Source: Haloarcula sp. CBA1127
GTDB taxonomy: Archaea > Halobacteriota > Halobacteria > Halobacteriales > Haloarculaceae
Length of the DNA stretch: 64,000 bases
Assembly: GCF_001485575.1 (NCBI RefSeq)
Contig: NZ_BCNB01000006.1
Location: 2,728,001 to 2,792,000, forward strand
Reading direction: 5' to 3'
The notes under the pieces were generated by a model. It did not search any database, was not told where the DNA came from, and saw only the letters and a program-made list of their open reading frames with translations. Positions 25,522 to 34,159 of this stretch are shown in pieces (within the stretch, counting starts at the first letter, position 1; each line of letters opens with the position of its first letter). The translations under genes and the position numbers were made by a program.

Positions 25522-25721
25522 ATCAGGTATTGGCTATCGGCCCGAATATGCTTTCGGGATACAAACGTGAAAGAACGGCGTAATTATGCCCCAACTAACC
25601 AGTTGTTGTAGCTTCAGCAGTTCTAGGCACAGATAAAATCTGTCAATAAAAGGGGCGGACTATCGAGGAGTGCAGTCTACTTAGTGACTACTGTGTTTCA
25701 CCCAGACAAGCGCAGAACAGC

Positions 25722-26375
25722 CTACTTCTGGAGGTCGAACGCAACTGCTACCGGAGTCGATGTCCAGTAGACGAACCGATACCGACCGGAGACGAGTTCA
25801 GGACACACAGTAAAATCTTTCTCGTCAGGAACAACCCCTTCTTCGGTCAGACGGAGTGACCATTCAAATACCTCTCCAGGCGCTGCCTCGGTACCCAGAT
25901 CTACGTATTGAAACTCATCGTCCCCGGTCTGTCCACGGACATCTTGCCAGCCATCTTCAGTGAGAAGTTCGATTTGATACATATACTTAAGACCCAGAGT
26001 GAGGGTGCTATCAGACGTGTTCATCAGCGTAATTTGGGCTGTGTCACCGTGTTCAAACTCTGTCTCATCAATCCGTAGTGATACATACCCAGTATCTCCC
26101 CACGGAACGGAGCCTTCGTCGTACATTGGCGGGTGGCGAGAGAAGTTGCCCTTCTCACACGAGAATTCTTTCACCGGGGACCTGGGACTCTCAGTTGGCC
26201 GAACATGATCACTGAGTTGACGCTCTGTCATCTCTTCGGTATTTCCAGCTGTTTTTTCGGCAGTGTTCTCGGTTTCCGTTTTTGCAGCTGTCTCGGTCGG
26301 ATTACTGCTGGTACTCGAACAGCCGGCGAATCCGAGGACACTGGAGGTGGCTAAAAGATAGTGTCTTCGACGCAT
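25722..26375 (-). CDS. Lipoprotein of unknown function, lower GC
   Basis: The 217-residue product has MRRRHYLLATSSVLGFAGC (lipobox Cys19, twin-Arg-like N-terminus) and a Thr/Glu-rich linker. The rest is a beta-rich domain: YVSLRIDETEFEHGDTAQIT, SDSTLTLGLKYMYQIELL and SGRYRFVYWTSTPVAVAF, resembling intracellular-proteinase-inhibitor BsuPI-like or Ig folds that cap extracellular domains. The coding sequence and its flanks are richer in A/T than surrounding genes, a sign of possible recent acquisition. A TATA-like GGTATATAATATC lies 15-28 bp before the start. Confidence 0.78.
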   Translation of the reverse strand: MRRRHYLLATSSVLGFAGCSSTSSNPTETAAKTETENTAEKTAGNTEEMTERQLSDHVRPTESPRSPVKEFSCEKGNFSRHPPMYDEGSVPWGDTGYVSLRIDETEFEHGDTAQITLMNTSDSTLTLGLKYMYQIELLTEDGWQDVRGQTGDDEFQYVDLGTEAAPGEVFEWSLRLTEEGVVPDEKDFTVCPELVSGRYRFVYWTSTPVAVAFDLQK

Positions 26376-26888
26376 ACCTGCCGATATTATATACCTTGTA
26401 GTATATGTTTTGCGAGCGATACTTGTGTGTTATCCTCAGAGTGTAATGTGTACACCTCTGACCGCTTGCTTCAGACGGGACCCGAATACCAAAATGCAGT
26501 CGCGCCTGCTCCAGCAGCGTCTCCCAGACAGGCCGAAGGGGACGCTGGCGTACTGCCACACGATGTAGGGTCCCGCCGGCTCCATGCGACGATTCGAACG
26601 CGCTTCGATGCACTGTGAACAGCGACAGCGAGAACACAAAAGCTAAGTCGGTCACACGCAGTTACTCGACCATGCGACGACGCCGTCAGTCCGGAACCGC
26701 TTCGTGGCTCCCCGGAGAGGGCGTCGTCCGCGCAAAGCGCAAGCCGACGTTTTAGCGACTCGTGGCGGACGTGGCGACTCCGTCTCGGGTCAAGTCGTTT
26801 GACACACACAACAGCCGGCGGTATCGGCCGGCCATCGAACCGTTTCCGATCGAACAACCGAACCCACAGCGACACCAGACACACAGCA
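26376..26888. other. Intergenic region before dapA with a 9-bp stem-loop
   Basis: Over 500 bases carry no supported gene. The left part is A/T-rich and holds the promoter of the leftward lipoprotein. A perfect 9-bp inverted repeat, GACGACGCC (26676-26684) and GGCGTCGTC (26720-26728), encloses 35 nt. It sits within a 27-codon basic frame (26672-26755) that I do not call a gene. A structured leader or small RNA before dapA is possible but unproved. Confidence 0.4.
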
Positions 26889-27809
26889 ATGACAGCGATT
26901 GACTTCCACGGCGTGTTCCCAGCGATGTGCACGCCGTTCCATCAGGACGGCAGTATCGACTTCGAAACACTCAGAGACGACGCTCAACGGCTCGAATCCG
27001 CTGGCGTCGACGGCCTCGTTCCCGTCGGCTCGACCGGCGAGTCGGCGACGCTCTCCCACGACGAACACATCGAGGTCGTCGAGGCGGTCATCGACGCCGT
27101 CGACGACGTGCCGGTTATCGCCGGCTCAGGGTCGAACAACACCAAGGAAGCGCTGGAGCTATCGCAACGCTCCGCCGAGGCCGGCGCTGATGCCCTGTTG
27201 CTCATCTCGCCGTACTACAACAAGCCCGAACAGCAGGGGTTTATTGACCATTACACGACGCTGGCCGACGCCGCCGACCTGCCACAGATCGTCTACAATG
27301 TCCCCTCGCGGACGGGCCAGAACATCGAACCGGACACGGCGGTCGAACTCGCGTCGCACCCGAACATCCGCGCATACAAGGCCGCGAGCGGCGACATGAA
27401 CCAGATTTCAGAGATCATCGAACGCACGCGAGACGAGGACTTCGCGGTGCTGTCCGGTGACGATGGCATGACGCTGCCGGTCCTGTCAGTCGGTGGGACC
27501 GGCTGTATCTCTGTCTCAGCCAACATCGAACCGGAGCGCACCTGCGCAATGGTCGGTGCGGCGCTATCCGGCGACTTCGAGCGAGCGCGGGCAATTCATC
27601 ACGAACTCGGGCCGCTGTTCCGTGCGATGTTCGTCGAGACAAACCCCATCCCGGTCAAGGAGGCCATGCGAATTCGGGGCTACGGCCCGGCGTATCTCCG
27701 CTCCCCACTCACTCGCCTCTCAGACGAACACCTCGACCACCTGCGTGAGGTGCTCGCCACACTCGAAACCGAGGACCTCGAAGACGAGTATGCGGAGGCC
27801 GAGCGATGA
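26889..27809 (+). CDS. dapA: 4-hydroxy-tetrahydrodipicolinate synthase
   Basis: The 306-residue protein starts at ATG 26889 (MTAIDFHGVFPAMCTPFHQD). It is a class I aldolase barrel: GSTGES (47-52), ISPYYNKPEQQG (107-118), VYNVPSRTG with Tyr136, and the Schiff-base Lys164 in YKAASGD. It condenses pyruvate with aspartate semialdehyde, the first step to lysine and diaminopimelate. It overlaps dapB by 4 bp. GTP-binding-like inhibitor residues for lysine feedback cannot be judged by eye. Confidence 0.93.
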   Translation: MTAIDFHGVFPAMCTPFHQDGSIDFETLRDDAQRLESAGVDGLVPVGSTGESATLSHDEHIEVVEAVIDAVDDVPVIAGSGSNNTKEALELSQRSAEAGADALLLISPYYNKPEQQGFIDHYTTLADAADLPQIVYNVPSRTGQNIEPDTAVELASHPNIRAYKAASGDMNQISEIIERTRDEDFAVLSGDDGMTLPVLSVGGTGCISVSANIEPERTCAMVGAALSGDFERARAIHHELGPLFRAMFVETNPIPVKEAMRIRGYGPAYLRSPLTRLSDEHLDHLREVLATLETEDLEDEYAEAER

Positions 27810-28555
27810 CGCGAGTGGCGGTCAACGGTGTCACCGGCCAGATGGGCAGGGCCGTCATCGAGGCCGCCACCGACAGCAAGGTCGTGGTCGGCTTCGCGAC
27901 CAGCGAGACGGACACGGTGGACGGAGTCCCTGTCGTCAATCCGGCTGCGGCCGCCGCTGCGCTCCGGGAGTACGACGTGGACGTTGTGGTCGATTTCGCC
28001 GTCCCTGAGGGTGCGCTGACCGTCGCCGAGGCCTGCGTCGAAGCGGGCGTCCCGATAGTCGTCGGAACCACCGGCTTCGAAGAGGATGGGCTGGCCCGCC
28101 TGCAAGACGCCAGCGAGGAGATTCCGCTGCTGAAGGCAACCAACTTCTCGCAGGGAATTCAGGTCCTCCAGCGTCTCATCACCGAGGCAGTCGGCACGCT
28201 CGATGACTACGACCTCGAACTCATGGAGACCCACCACAACCGCAAAGTCGACGCGCCGTCAGGAACTGCCAGCAGTATCCTCGACGTGATTCAGGAAGAG
28301 CGCGACGTGGAGCCAGTGTACGGCCGCGAGGGCCACGCTCCGCGCGACGACGACGAAATCGGCGTGTTCGCCCGCCGGGCCGGCGACGTTCGCGGCGAAC
28401 ACGAACTCGTACTGGCCGGCAACGACGAAGTCCTCTCGCTCTCCCACCGGGCCGAGGACCGCGGCGTGTTCGCCGCCGGCGCACTCGATGCGGCGGCGTG
28501 GCTCGTCGGCCGCGACGCCGGCTGGTACGAGTTTGGTGACGTCGTGGACGCTTGA
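27806..28555 (+). CDS. dapB: 4-hydroxy-tetrahydrodipicolinate reductase
   Basis: The 249-residue product has the N-terminal dinucleotide motif VNGVTGQMGRAVIEAA (5-20), VVGTTGFEEDGL (about 90) and the family signature ETHHNRKVDAPSGTASSI (about 138-155), with the catalytic His pair and Lys. It reduces the DapA product to tetrahydrodipicolinate with NAD(P)H. ATGA overlap with dapA shows translational coupling. The next gene is a zinc-ribbon microprotein, then dapD. Confidence 0.95.
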   Translation: MTRVAVNGVTGQMGRAVIEAATDSKVVVGFATSETDTVDGVPVVNPAAAAAALREYDVDVVVDFAVPEGALTVAEACVEAGVPIVVGTTGFEEDGLARLQDASEEIPLLKATNFSQGIQVLQRLITEAVGTLDDYDLELMETHHNRKVDAPSGTASSILDVIQEERDVEPVYGREGHAPRDDDEIGVFARRAGDVRGEHELVLAGNDEVLSLSHRAEDRGVFAAGALDAAAWLVGRDAGWYEFGDVVDA

Positions 28556-28721
28556 ACGGAAGCAGGAAGACAACAGAGACGGTTTTTCGCGGCGCACTTG
28601 GCAATTGATTGTTGTTTTAGACGACGCAGAAAACGGCGACACATACTGAGACGTGCTGTCCGAGAAGTATGAATATGTGATAATACACACTCGAAGACCT
28701 CTCCCAATACTACGGTCAGCC

Positions 28722-28728
28722 TTATATG
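28722..28728 (+). promoter_or_regulatory. TATA box of zinc-ribbon microprotein gene
   Basis: TTATATG at 28722-28728 is 23-29 bp upstream of ATG 28751, the spacing of a leaderless haloarchaeal promoter. It gives the microprotein its own transcript inside the dap cluster and probably also helps express dapD. Confidence 0.55.
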
Positions 28729-28750
28729 CCGGAATTGCTGAGTTTCGTGT

Positions 28751-28882
28751 ATGGCTACGAACCAGCGGGTACAACTCCCAGCAGCCGATTGTCCACGATG
28801 TTCCAGTGAATTCGAAGCGACGGCGCCACGTATCAGCATGTGTCAGGAATGCGGGTACATTTCCGGGCGCGGGTCCGACTGA
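28751..28882 (+). CDS. Zinc-ribbon microprotein (43 aa) between dapB and dapD
   Basis: ATG 28751 opens a 43-residue frame ending TGA 28880-28882. It contains two C-x2-C knuckles, DCPRCSSEFEA and MCQECGYISG, spaced 16 residues apart: a compact four-Cys zinc ribbon like the CPxCG microproteins described in haloarchaea. A well-placed TATA box 23-29 bp upstream supports expression. It sits 195 bp after dapB and 86 bp before dapD on the same strand. Its role is unknown; regulation or assembly of a neighbour is one possibility, not shown. Confidence 0.72.
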   Translation: MATNQRVQLPAADCPRCSSEFEATAPRISMCQECGYISGRGSD

Positions 28883-28968
28883 AAGAACGACACCGAAAAA
28901 GTGCCGCGTGGTAGCACACCCATCTCGAAACCCCGATAGGTAAGCCCTCGGCGTCGCAACCGAGTGGT

Positions 28969-29799
28969 ATGAGTCTCAAAGCCGACATCGACGACCTCTG
29001 GCAGCGGAAACAGGACGGCCTCTCAGCGACCGACGCAACAGACGACCACCTCGACGTACTTGCAGAGTTCCTCGCGGCGCTGGAGGCCGGCGAGGTCCGC
29101 GCCGCGGAGAAGTCCGGTGGCGAGTGGAAGACGAACGCCTGGGTCAAACAGGGTATTCTGCTGAACTTCGGCCTGCGCGAGACCGTCGCTCGCGAGTACG
29201 GCGGCGTCGACTACCACGACGTGCTCCCACTCCGGGAGACCGCGGATCTCGGCGAGCGCGGAACGCGCAACACCCCGGACGGGACCACCATCCGCCGCGG
29301 CGCGTACCTCGGCGAGGACTGCATCATGATGTCGCCCTCTTTCGTCAACATCGGAGCCTACGTCGGCGACGGGACGCTCGTCGACTCCTGTGACACCGTC
29401 GGCTCCTGCGCCCAGATCGGCGAGAACGTCAAACTCGGCGCGAACACGCTCATCGGCGGCGTCCTCGAACCGGTCGAGAACGCGCCGGTGATCGTCGAGG
29501 ACGAGGTGTCGCTGGGCGCTGGCTGTCGCGTCACCAGCGGCTTCGTCGTCGGTGAGGGTTCCATCGTCGGTGAGAACACGCTGCTGACGCCGCGGATTCC
29601 GGTGTACGACCTCGTCGAGGACGAGGTGCTGTACGGTGAACTGCCGCCGGAGCGCCGTGCGTTCCAGCGCTTCGTCGACTCCTCGGTCGGCGAGAACGAT
29701 CTGATCCCCGGCGGGGCGTACAAGCCAGCCGTCGTGGCGACTGATGTGGAGGAGGAGACGCTGGAAGCGACAGAGCGAGAGGACGCACTTCGGGAGTAG
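28969..29799 (+). CDS. dapD: 2,3,4,5-tetrahydropyridine-2,6-dicarboxylate N-succinyltransferase
   Basis: The 276-residue product has an N-terminal helical domain and a left-handed beta-helix: YLGEDCIMMSPSFVNIGAYV, DSCDTVGSCAQIGENVKLG, LGAGCRVTSGFVVGEGSIVG, with repeating hexapeptides. GGVLEPVENAPVIVEDEV is the typical DapD loop. It succinylates tetrahydrodipicolinate, so this organism uses the succinylase branch to diaminopimelate. It is followed at once by a palindromic hairpin and repeats, so transcription may end here. Confidence 0.93.
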   Translation: MSLKADIDDLWQRKQDGLSATDATDDHLDVLAEFLAALEAGEVRAAEKSGGEWKTNAWVKQGILLNFGLRETVAREYGGVDYHDVLPLRETADLGERGTRNTPDGTTIRRGAYLGEDCIMMSPSFVNIGAYVGDGTLVDSCDTVGSCAQIGENVKLGANTLIGGVLEPVENAPVIVEDEVSLGAGCRVTSGFVVGEGSIVGENTLLTPRIPVYDLVEDEVLYGELPPERRAFQRFVDSSVGENDLIPGGAYKPAVVATDVEEETLEATEREDALRE

Positions 29800-29945
29800 C
29801 GAGGCGCTCGCGCCTCGAATAACGAGCGGGGAGCGAAGCGACCCGAGAGTAGCGAGGCTCTGAGCGGAGTGAAGAACCTCGGCGGAACGGCGACCAAGGG
29901 GAGCCGTGGAGTAGCGAAGGGTACGCGGACCGCGGCTCTCGGAAG
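29791..29945. repeat. Degenerate short intergenic repeats with palindromic pieces
   Basis: A run of about 150 bases repeats AGTAGCGAGG or close forms at 29795-29804, 29850-29859 and (as AGTAGCGAAGG) near 29911, mixed with GAGCGAAGCGA, GAGCGGAGTGAAG and GACCGCGGCTCTC pieces. Spacing is about 55-60 bp. Such mixed REP-like clusters are common between haloarchaeal genes. Nothing here codes. Confidence 0.6.
29801..29816 (+). terminator. Hairpin directly after dapD
   Basis: GAGGCG (29801-29806) and CGCCTC (29811-29816) are perfect arms around CTCG, starting 1 bp after the dapD stop. No T-run follows, so this is a candidate transcript-end hairpin or part of the adjacent repeat cluster. Confidence 0.45.
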
Positions 29946-30093
29946 AGCAAACGTCGTGAGCCGTCAAGTACTGTATCCGGGTGACGGTGGCCACCGTCGC
30001 AGGGTGTGCTGCTGTGGCCATGCGAACAAGCACTCGTTACCGCGGCGTGAACAATCGTCTGTATATTTGTTACCACACGACAAACCTTGTCGC

Positions 30094-30621
30094 ATGAGCC
30101 AGGGACACACCGTCTCTCGCGTCTCAGCGGTGACGAGGTACAGATGGGTCGCTGGCGGTACGAGTGGGCTGGTCGCCGGCGTCGGCATGGGCATCGTGTT
30201 CCACGCCGGAGCAAACCTCATGCCGTTCATCGGGGCACTGTACGGCTGGCCGTCCGTCCTCGGCGGGTGGGTCGTCCACCTGCTGAACAGCGTCCTCGCC
30301 GGCCTGTTGTTCGCGTTCGTCGTCTCTCGGCCGGTGTTTCACGGCCATATCGAGTCCGTCGGCGAAAGCGTCGCGGGTGGCGTGGTCTTCGCGGCCGCCA
30401 TCGGCCTGCTCACGACAGGGTTCTTGCTCCCGGTTTCGATGAGCGCGCTGGGTGTCCAGTCGTTCCCCGAACCGCTAGTCCCGCTGCCGGGCACGCTCGG
30501 GAGCGCCCTCGTCGTGGCGTCGGTCGGCGTCGCCCACCTCGCCTACGGGTTGCTCCTCGGCTGGACCTACGCCGCAGCCAGGGGCCACAGAACTCCCGAC
30601 GGCGTGGCGAGCGAGGCGTGA
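30094..30621 (+). CDS. Polytopic membrane protein, about four helices (175 aa)
   Basis: Start ATG 30094 is 27-33 bp after a TATA-like GTATATT (30061-30067). Hydrophobic segments are at about 20-40, 50-75, 88-112 and 130-155. VAGVGMGIVFHAGANLMPFIGALYG and LNSVLAGLLFAFVVSRPVF are its most distinctive stretches. Similar haloarchaeal proteins are sometimes labelled histidine kinase, but no H-box or ATPase domain exists here. It begins the block of genes that separates dapD from lysA. Function unknown. Confidence 0.7.
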   Translation: MSQGHTVSRVSAVTRYRWVAGGTSGLVAGVGMGIVFHAGANLMPFIGALYGWPSVLGGWVVHLLNSVLAGLLFAFVVSRPVFHGHIESVGESVAGGVVFAAAIGLLTTGFLLPVSMSALGVQSFPEPLVPLPGTLGSALVVASVGVAHLAYGLLLGWTYAAARGHRTPDGVASEA

Positions 30622-30648
30622 CGGTCGTCGCCCCCGATCAGTCGGCGT

Positions 30649-31770
30649 TCACGTCGCAGCGGTGTCGCCGGCGCTCTCGTCAAGCGTCGTCTGCCGGCCG
30701 CCCGATGGCTCCGCGCCGCGGTTTCGGTAGGACTCTCGGAGCGTGAGCGCCAGCGCGCCGAGGCCAAGCAGGAACGCAGCCAGTTCCAGCAGGCCGCCAA
30801 GGACTGGAATCACGCCGAGGAGAGCGAAGCCGACGAGGCCGACGACGAGCGCAAGCCAGCGGTTCTCCCGGTCGGCGAGTGAGAGTGCCCACGACCCGAT
30901 GGCGAACTGGCCGTAGACGACCGCGACCCACGCCGCGACGCCGAAAACGACGGCACCGACCAGCGAAAGCGGGATGCCGACGAGGGTGAACAGGAGGACA
31001 ACGAGGACGATGGGCACGACGACGAGCGCCAGCAGGCCGACGCCCCCGGACTTCGCCGGGCGCTCCGCGACGTGGCCGGCGACGCGCGCCGAGAACGACG
31101 GGAAGATGGCCAGTAGGATCGCGCCCAGCAGGAGGTTCACGAACAGGCCGTAGACGACGCCGAGCCACGACGGGAGCGCGAACCCACCGGAGTCCGGCCC
31201 GGCGCTGTCGCCGATGCTCTCGTCCTGAATGACGCTTCCGCCGACAGCGGCCGCAGGGTCGCGGGTGAACGTCGCGGCATCGTAGCGGACATCGCCGCCG
31301 ACCGACGCCGTCGGTCCGAGGGCGAACTCCTCTGCGCCAGCGCGGACGGTCCCGTCGACCGTTCCATGAATCGCGAGGAAGCCCGCACCTGCTTCGAGGT
31401 TTCCGCCGATCTGCGCGGTCTCGCCGATTTCGACCGTGCCGCCACCGACACTCACGTTGCCGTCGACAGTACCGTCGATACGGACGGTCCCCGCTGCGGC
31501 TTCGAGGTTCCCGCCCACCTCGCCGGCCTCGGTGACGTGGACAGTACCCGCCGCGGTTGCGATGTCGCCGGTCACTGTCCCGCGGACGATGACCGTTCCA
31601 GCGACCCCCTCAATGCTATCGACCGTCTCGTCGGGTCCGACGATCATCGTTCCGCTTGCTCCTTGATACGACTGCGCGGCAACGGTCCCGGTCACAGTTG
31701 ATAGCAAAACGAGCGATACGACCGCGAGTGTCGCGACCCTGAGGCCACCGCTTGAAACTCTGGAAGACAT
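30649..31770 (-). CDS. Exported beta-helix (bactofilin-like) domain plus membrane domain
   Basis: The 373-residue product starts at ATG 31770. It has a signal peptide ending VAAQS (about residues 30-34), then about 150 residues of short beta-helix repeats: VIVRGTVTGDIATAAGTVHV, GGNLEAAAGTVRIDGTVDGN, a pattern of alternating G-N-V/T-G turns as in polymer-forming bactofilin-like domains. Four hydrophobic helices follow (about 205-345), then a polar tail. The beta-helix should face the outside. A soluble relative occurs at 3441. I recall the membrane part as DUF8173, from memory. Function unknown. Confidence 0.75.
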   Translation of the reverse strand: MSSRVSSGGLRVATLAVVSLVLLSTVTGTVAAQSYQGASGTMIVGPDETVDSIEGVAGTVIVRGTVTGDIATAAGTVHVTEAGEVGGNLEAAAGTVRIDGTVDGNVSVGGGTVEIGETAQIGGNLEAGAGFLAIHGTVDGTVRAGAEEFALGPTASVGGDVRYDAATFTRDPAAAVGGSVIQDESIGDSAGPDSGGFALPSWLGVVYGLFVNLLLGAILLAIFPSFSARVAGHVAERPAKSGGVGLLALVVVPIVLVVLLFTLVGIPLSLVGAVVFGVAAWVAVVYGQFAIGSWALSLADRENRWLALVVGLVGFALLGVIPVLGGLLELAAFLLGLGALALTLRESYRNRGAEPSGGRQTTLDESAGDTAAT

Positions 31771-32142
31771 ACGATTCGTTTTTATTGGCAAGATGATAAG
31801 CGTATGCTGACACTATCAGGCAGCGAGAATACCACCCGAAGGGAGTAGCGGGAGTGCGCGGAGCATCGGCACTCGGAACGTGGGCATCGGCCGCTGAGAT
31901 TGGACCCGAGCGAGCATTTCTGTATTGGCTATCCGACATTTTGGAGATAGGTCGACAGTGGTTCCCGACAACGCTCTTCGGCGGTATCCCGGGCGACAGG
32001 TCGATTGTAATTTAGGACTGTGTTGAACAGAGAGAAACCTATAATAGTTACACTAGTTCGAAAAGCCGGTCTTTTGTAATTGCTACTGGCTACACCACCA
32101 TGCAGATTTAAGTGTTAACGGCATGAAATGTTGGCCGTAGAT
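31771..32142. promoter_or_regulatory. Divergent region between beta-helix membrane protein and aldehyde dehydrogenase
   Basis: About 370 bases without a supported gene. On the minus strand CAATAAAAACG lies 10-20 bp before the beta-helix gene. On the plus strand the TATA-like GATTTAAG (32104-32111) precedes the aldehyde dehydrogenase by 32-39 bp (ATG 32143) or 17-24 bp (ATG 32128). The middle is unusually A/T-rich (CCTATAATAGTTACACTAG near 32040-32058) but carries no repeat I can define. Confidence 0.4.
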
Positions 32143-33669
32143 ATGTCTAGTGACAGCAAGCAGCAAAGCGCCACAGAGCGGAAGTCAGCGATAAAGAAGC
32201 GGCACGAACAGGCGGCAAACGAGGTGCTGCCGGATCGGCGGGAGCTGTACATCGGTGGCGAATGGGTCCAGAGCAGCGGCGGGGAGACATTCGAAACAAT
32301 AGACCCGACAACCGGTGAAACGCTTGCAGAAGTGCAAGCCGGCACAGCCGGGGATATTGATAGCGCGGTTGCAGCCGCGTGGGACGCATATGATGAGACG
32401 TATAGCGAGCTATCCACAGGCGAACGTCAGGCGATGCTGGACGGTATCGCAGACGCCATTGCGGAGCGAAGCGAGGAGTTCGCAAAGCTCGAAAGTTTAG
32501 ATAACGGGAAACCGATTACCGAGGCTCGGATCGATATTGACCTTGTTATCGACCACTTCCGGTATTTCGCAGGTCTCGCCCGGTCGGGCGAGGGACGGAC
32601 TATTGAAACTGACGACAGCCGCCACGTCCAGACACTCCGGGAGCCGTACGGGGTTGTCGGACAGATAATCCCGTGGAACTTCCCGCTCCTGATGGCGGCC
32701 TGGAAGCTCGCTCCGGCGTTGTCGGCCGGGAACACGGTCGTACTGAAGCCCGCTGAGGAGACGCCGCTGAGTATTCTCAAACTGATGGAAATCACGGAGG
32801 ACGTGATTCCTGACGGCGTCGTTAACGTCGTCACCGGGTTCGGCCCGGAAGCAGGAGAGCCACTCTCGAAACACCCTGACATCCGGAAACTAGCATTCAC
32901 TGGATCGACAGAAATCGGGAGTAAAGTAATGCAAAGCGCCGCCGAAAGCATCACCGACGTGACGCTGGAACTGGGCGGAAAAAGTCCGCTCGTTGTGTTC
33001 CCTGATGCAGACCTGGAACAGGCCGTCCAGACGACGATTACGTCGATCTTCTTTAATACCGGTGAGTGCTGCTGTGTCGGGTCACGGCTGTTCGTGCACG
33101 AAGACATCAAAGACGAGTTCCTGGATGAGCTTGCGGCTGCAGCCGAGGACCTAACCGTTGACGACCCACTGCTGGAGTCGACAGACCTCGGCCCGAAAGT
33201 GACCGCGGAGCAGGTCGAGCGCACGCTGGGCTACATCGAGGAGGCAGAACGAGAGGGGGCAGCCTTCGTCACCGGGGGAAGTCAGCCGGACGACGAGGCC
33301 CTTTCGGATGGGTGCTTCGTCGCGCCGACGCTCATTGACGAGATTGACCACGACAGCAAAGCGGTCCAGGAGGAGATATTCGGTCCGGTTCAGGAAGTGT
33401 TCAGCTGGAGCGAGTACGATGAGATGATCCAACTGGCTAACGATGTCGACTACGGCCTCGCAGCAGGAATCCTCACAGAAGACCTCTCGAAGGCGCACCA
33501 GTGTGCAAAAGACATCGAGGCAGGGAACATCTGGGTCAACACCTACAACGACTTCCCGGCAGGCCAGCCGTTCGGCGGATACAAACAGTCGGGAATCGGT
33601 CGAGAAATTGGACAGGAGACAATCGACCACTACACGCAGACGAAGACAGTGAATATTTCACTCGATTGA
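32143..33669 (+). CDS. NAD(P)-dependent aldehyde dehydrogenase
   Basis: The 508-residue protein is a full-length ALDH. Motifs: IIPWNFPLLMAAWKLAPAL, the coenzyme Lys in LKPAEETPL, FTGSTEIG, LELGGKSPLVVFPDADLEQA with the general-base Glu, and the catalytic Cys in FFNTGECCCVGSR. EEIFGPVQEV and NDFPAGQPFGGYKQSGIGRE close it. It oxidises an aldehyde to the acid; the substrate is not readable. Two starts are possible: ATG 32143 (MSSDSKQQSATER), used here, and ATG 32128. A 123-residue gene follows 1 bp after the stop. Confidence 0.9.
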   Translation: MSSDSKQQSATERKSAIKKRHEQAANEVLPDRRELYIGGEWVQSSGGETFETIDPTTGETLAEVQAGTAGDIDSAVAAAWDAYDETYSELSTGERQAMLDGIADAIAERSEEFAKLESLDNGKPITEARIDIDLVIDHFRYFAGLARSGEGRTIETDDSRHVQTLREPYGVVGQIIPWNFPLLMAAWKLAPALSAGNTVVLKPAEETPLSILKLMEITEDVIPDGVVNVVTGFGPEAGEPLSKHPDIRKLAFTGSTEIGSKVMQSAAESITDVTLELGGKSPLVVFPDADLEQAVQTTITSIFFNTGECCCVGSRLFVHEDIKDEFLDELAAAAEDLTVDDPLLESTDLGPKVTAEQVERTLGYIEEAEREGAAFVTGGSQPDDEALSDGCFVAPTLIDEIDHDSKAVQEEIFGPVQEVFSWSEYDEMIQLANDVDYGLAAGILTEDLSKAHQCAKDIEAGNIWVNTYNDFPAGQPFGGYKQSGIGREIGQETIDHYTQTKTVNISLD

Positions 33670-33670
33670 T

Positions 33671-34042
33671 GTGACCGTCCCGTTCCCGCAAGTCCCGCCC
33701 GGACAGATTGAAGCCGCCAACGTGTCCATCGCCCCCGACGGGACGAAATACGTCGTCCCGTCAGGGATGCACGAGCGGCTGTGCCGGGCGGTGGTGCCCG
33801 ACGCTGCTGAGGGGACACTGGACCCCAAAACCGAACTGGCGCTGGCCGGGTGGGTGTCACTGCACACGGATGGGCTGACCAGACGGGTGTACATCGACGC
33901 TCCGGATGACTTCGCCGAAACTGCCGTCCTAAAGCGGTTTGCCCGGTCACACGACGCCGAGTCGATTGTCATGGCGCGCCACCCAAGCGGCGACGTGACC
34001 CGCTGGCAGTCAATAGGCGCTGTGTCCGTTACCGAACAGTGA
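33671..34042 (+). CDS. Conserved hypothetical protein coupled to aldehyde dehydrogenase
   Basis: GTG 33671 is 1 bp past the aldehyde dehydrogenase stop. The 123-residue product (MTVPFPQVPPGQIEAANVSI...) has LALAGWVSLHTDGLTRRVYI and SIVMARHPSGDVTRWQSIG; no family was recognised, no Cys pair, no membrane segment. Its close spacing implies operon membership with the dehydrogenase. Function unknown. Confidence 0.65.
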   Translation: MTVPFPQVPPGQIEAANVSIAPDGTKYVVPSGMHERLCRAVVPDAAEGTLDPKTELALAGWVSLHTDGLTRRVYIDAPDDFAETAVLKRFARSHDAESIVMARHPSGDVTRWQSIGAVSVTEQ

Positions 34043-34159
34043 ACTCAGCAGTCAGCAGTCTTGTCGCTCAGGGTCGATCCACCTTACTTAGTACGGCCAG
34101 GGATGGCCGCTCGCGGCTTGCAACAACGTTGTTTTCAGTCCAGCTACCGACCTGTGGCT

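Noticed and set aside
26672..26755. 27-residue basic frame before dapA that includes the 9-bp stem
   Set aside because: Too short and basic for this proteome, no promoter at the right distance, so reported as a stem-loop region only.
30094..30621. Annotation of the four-helix membrane protein as a histidine kinase
   Set aside because: No phosphoacceptor His box or ATP-binding domain is present in the 175 residues.
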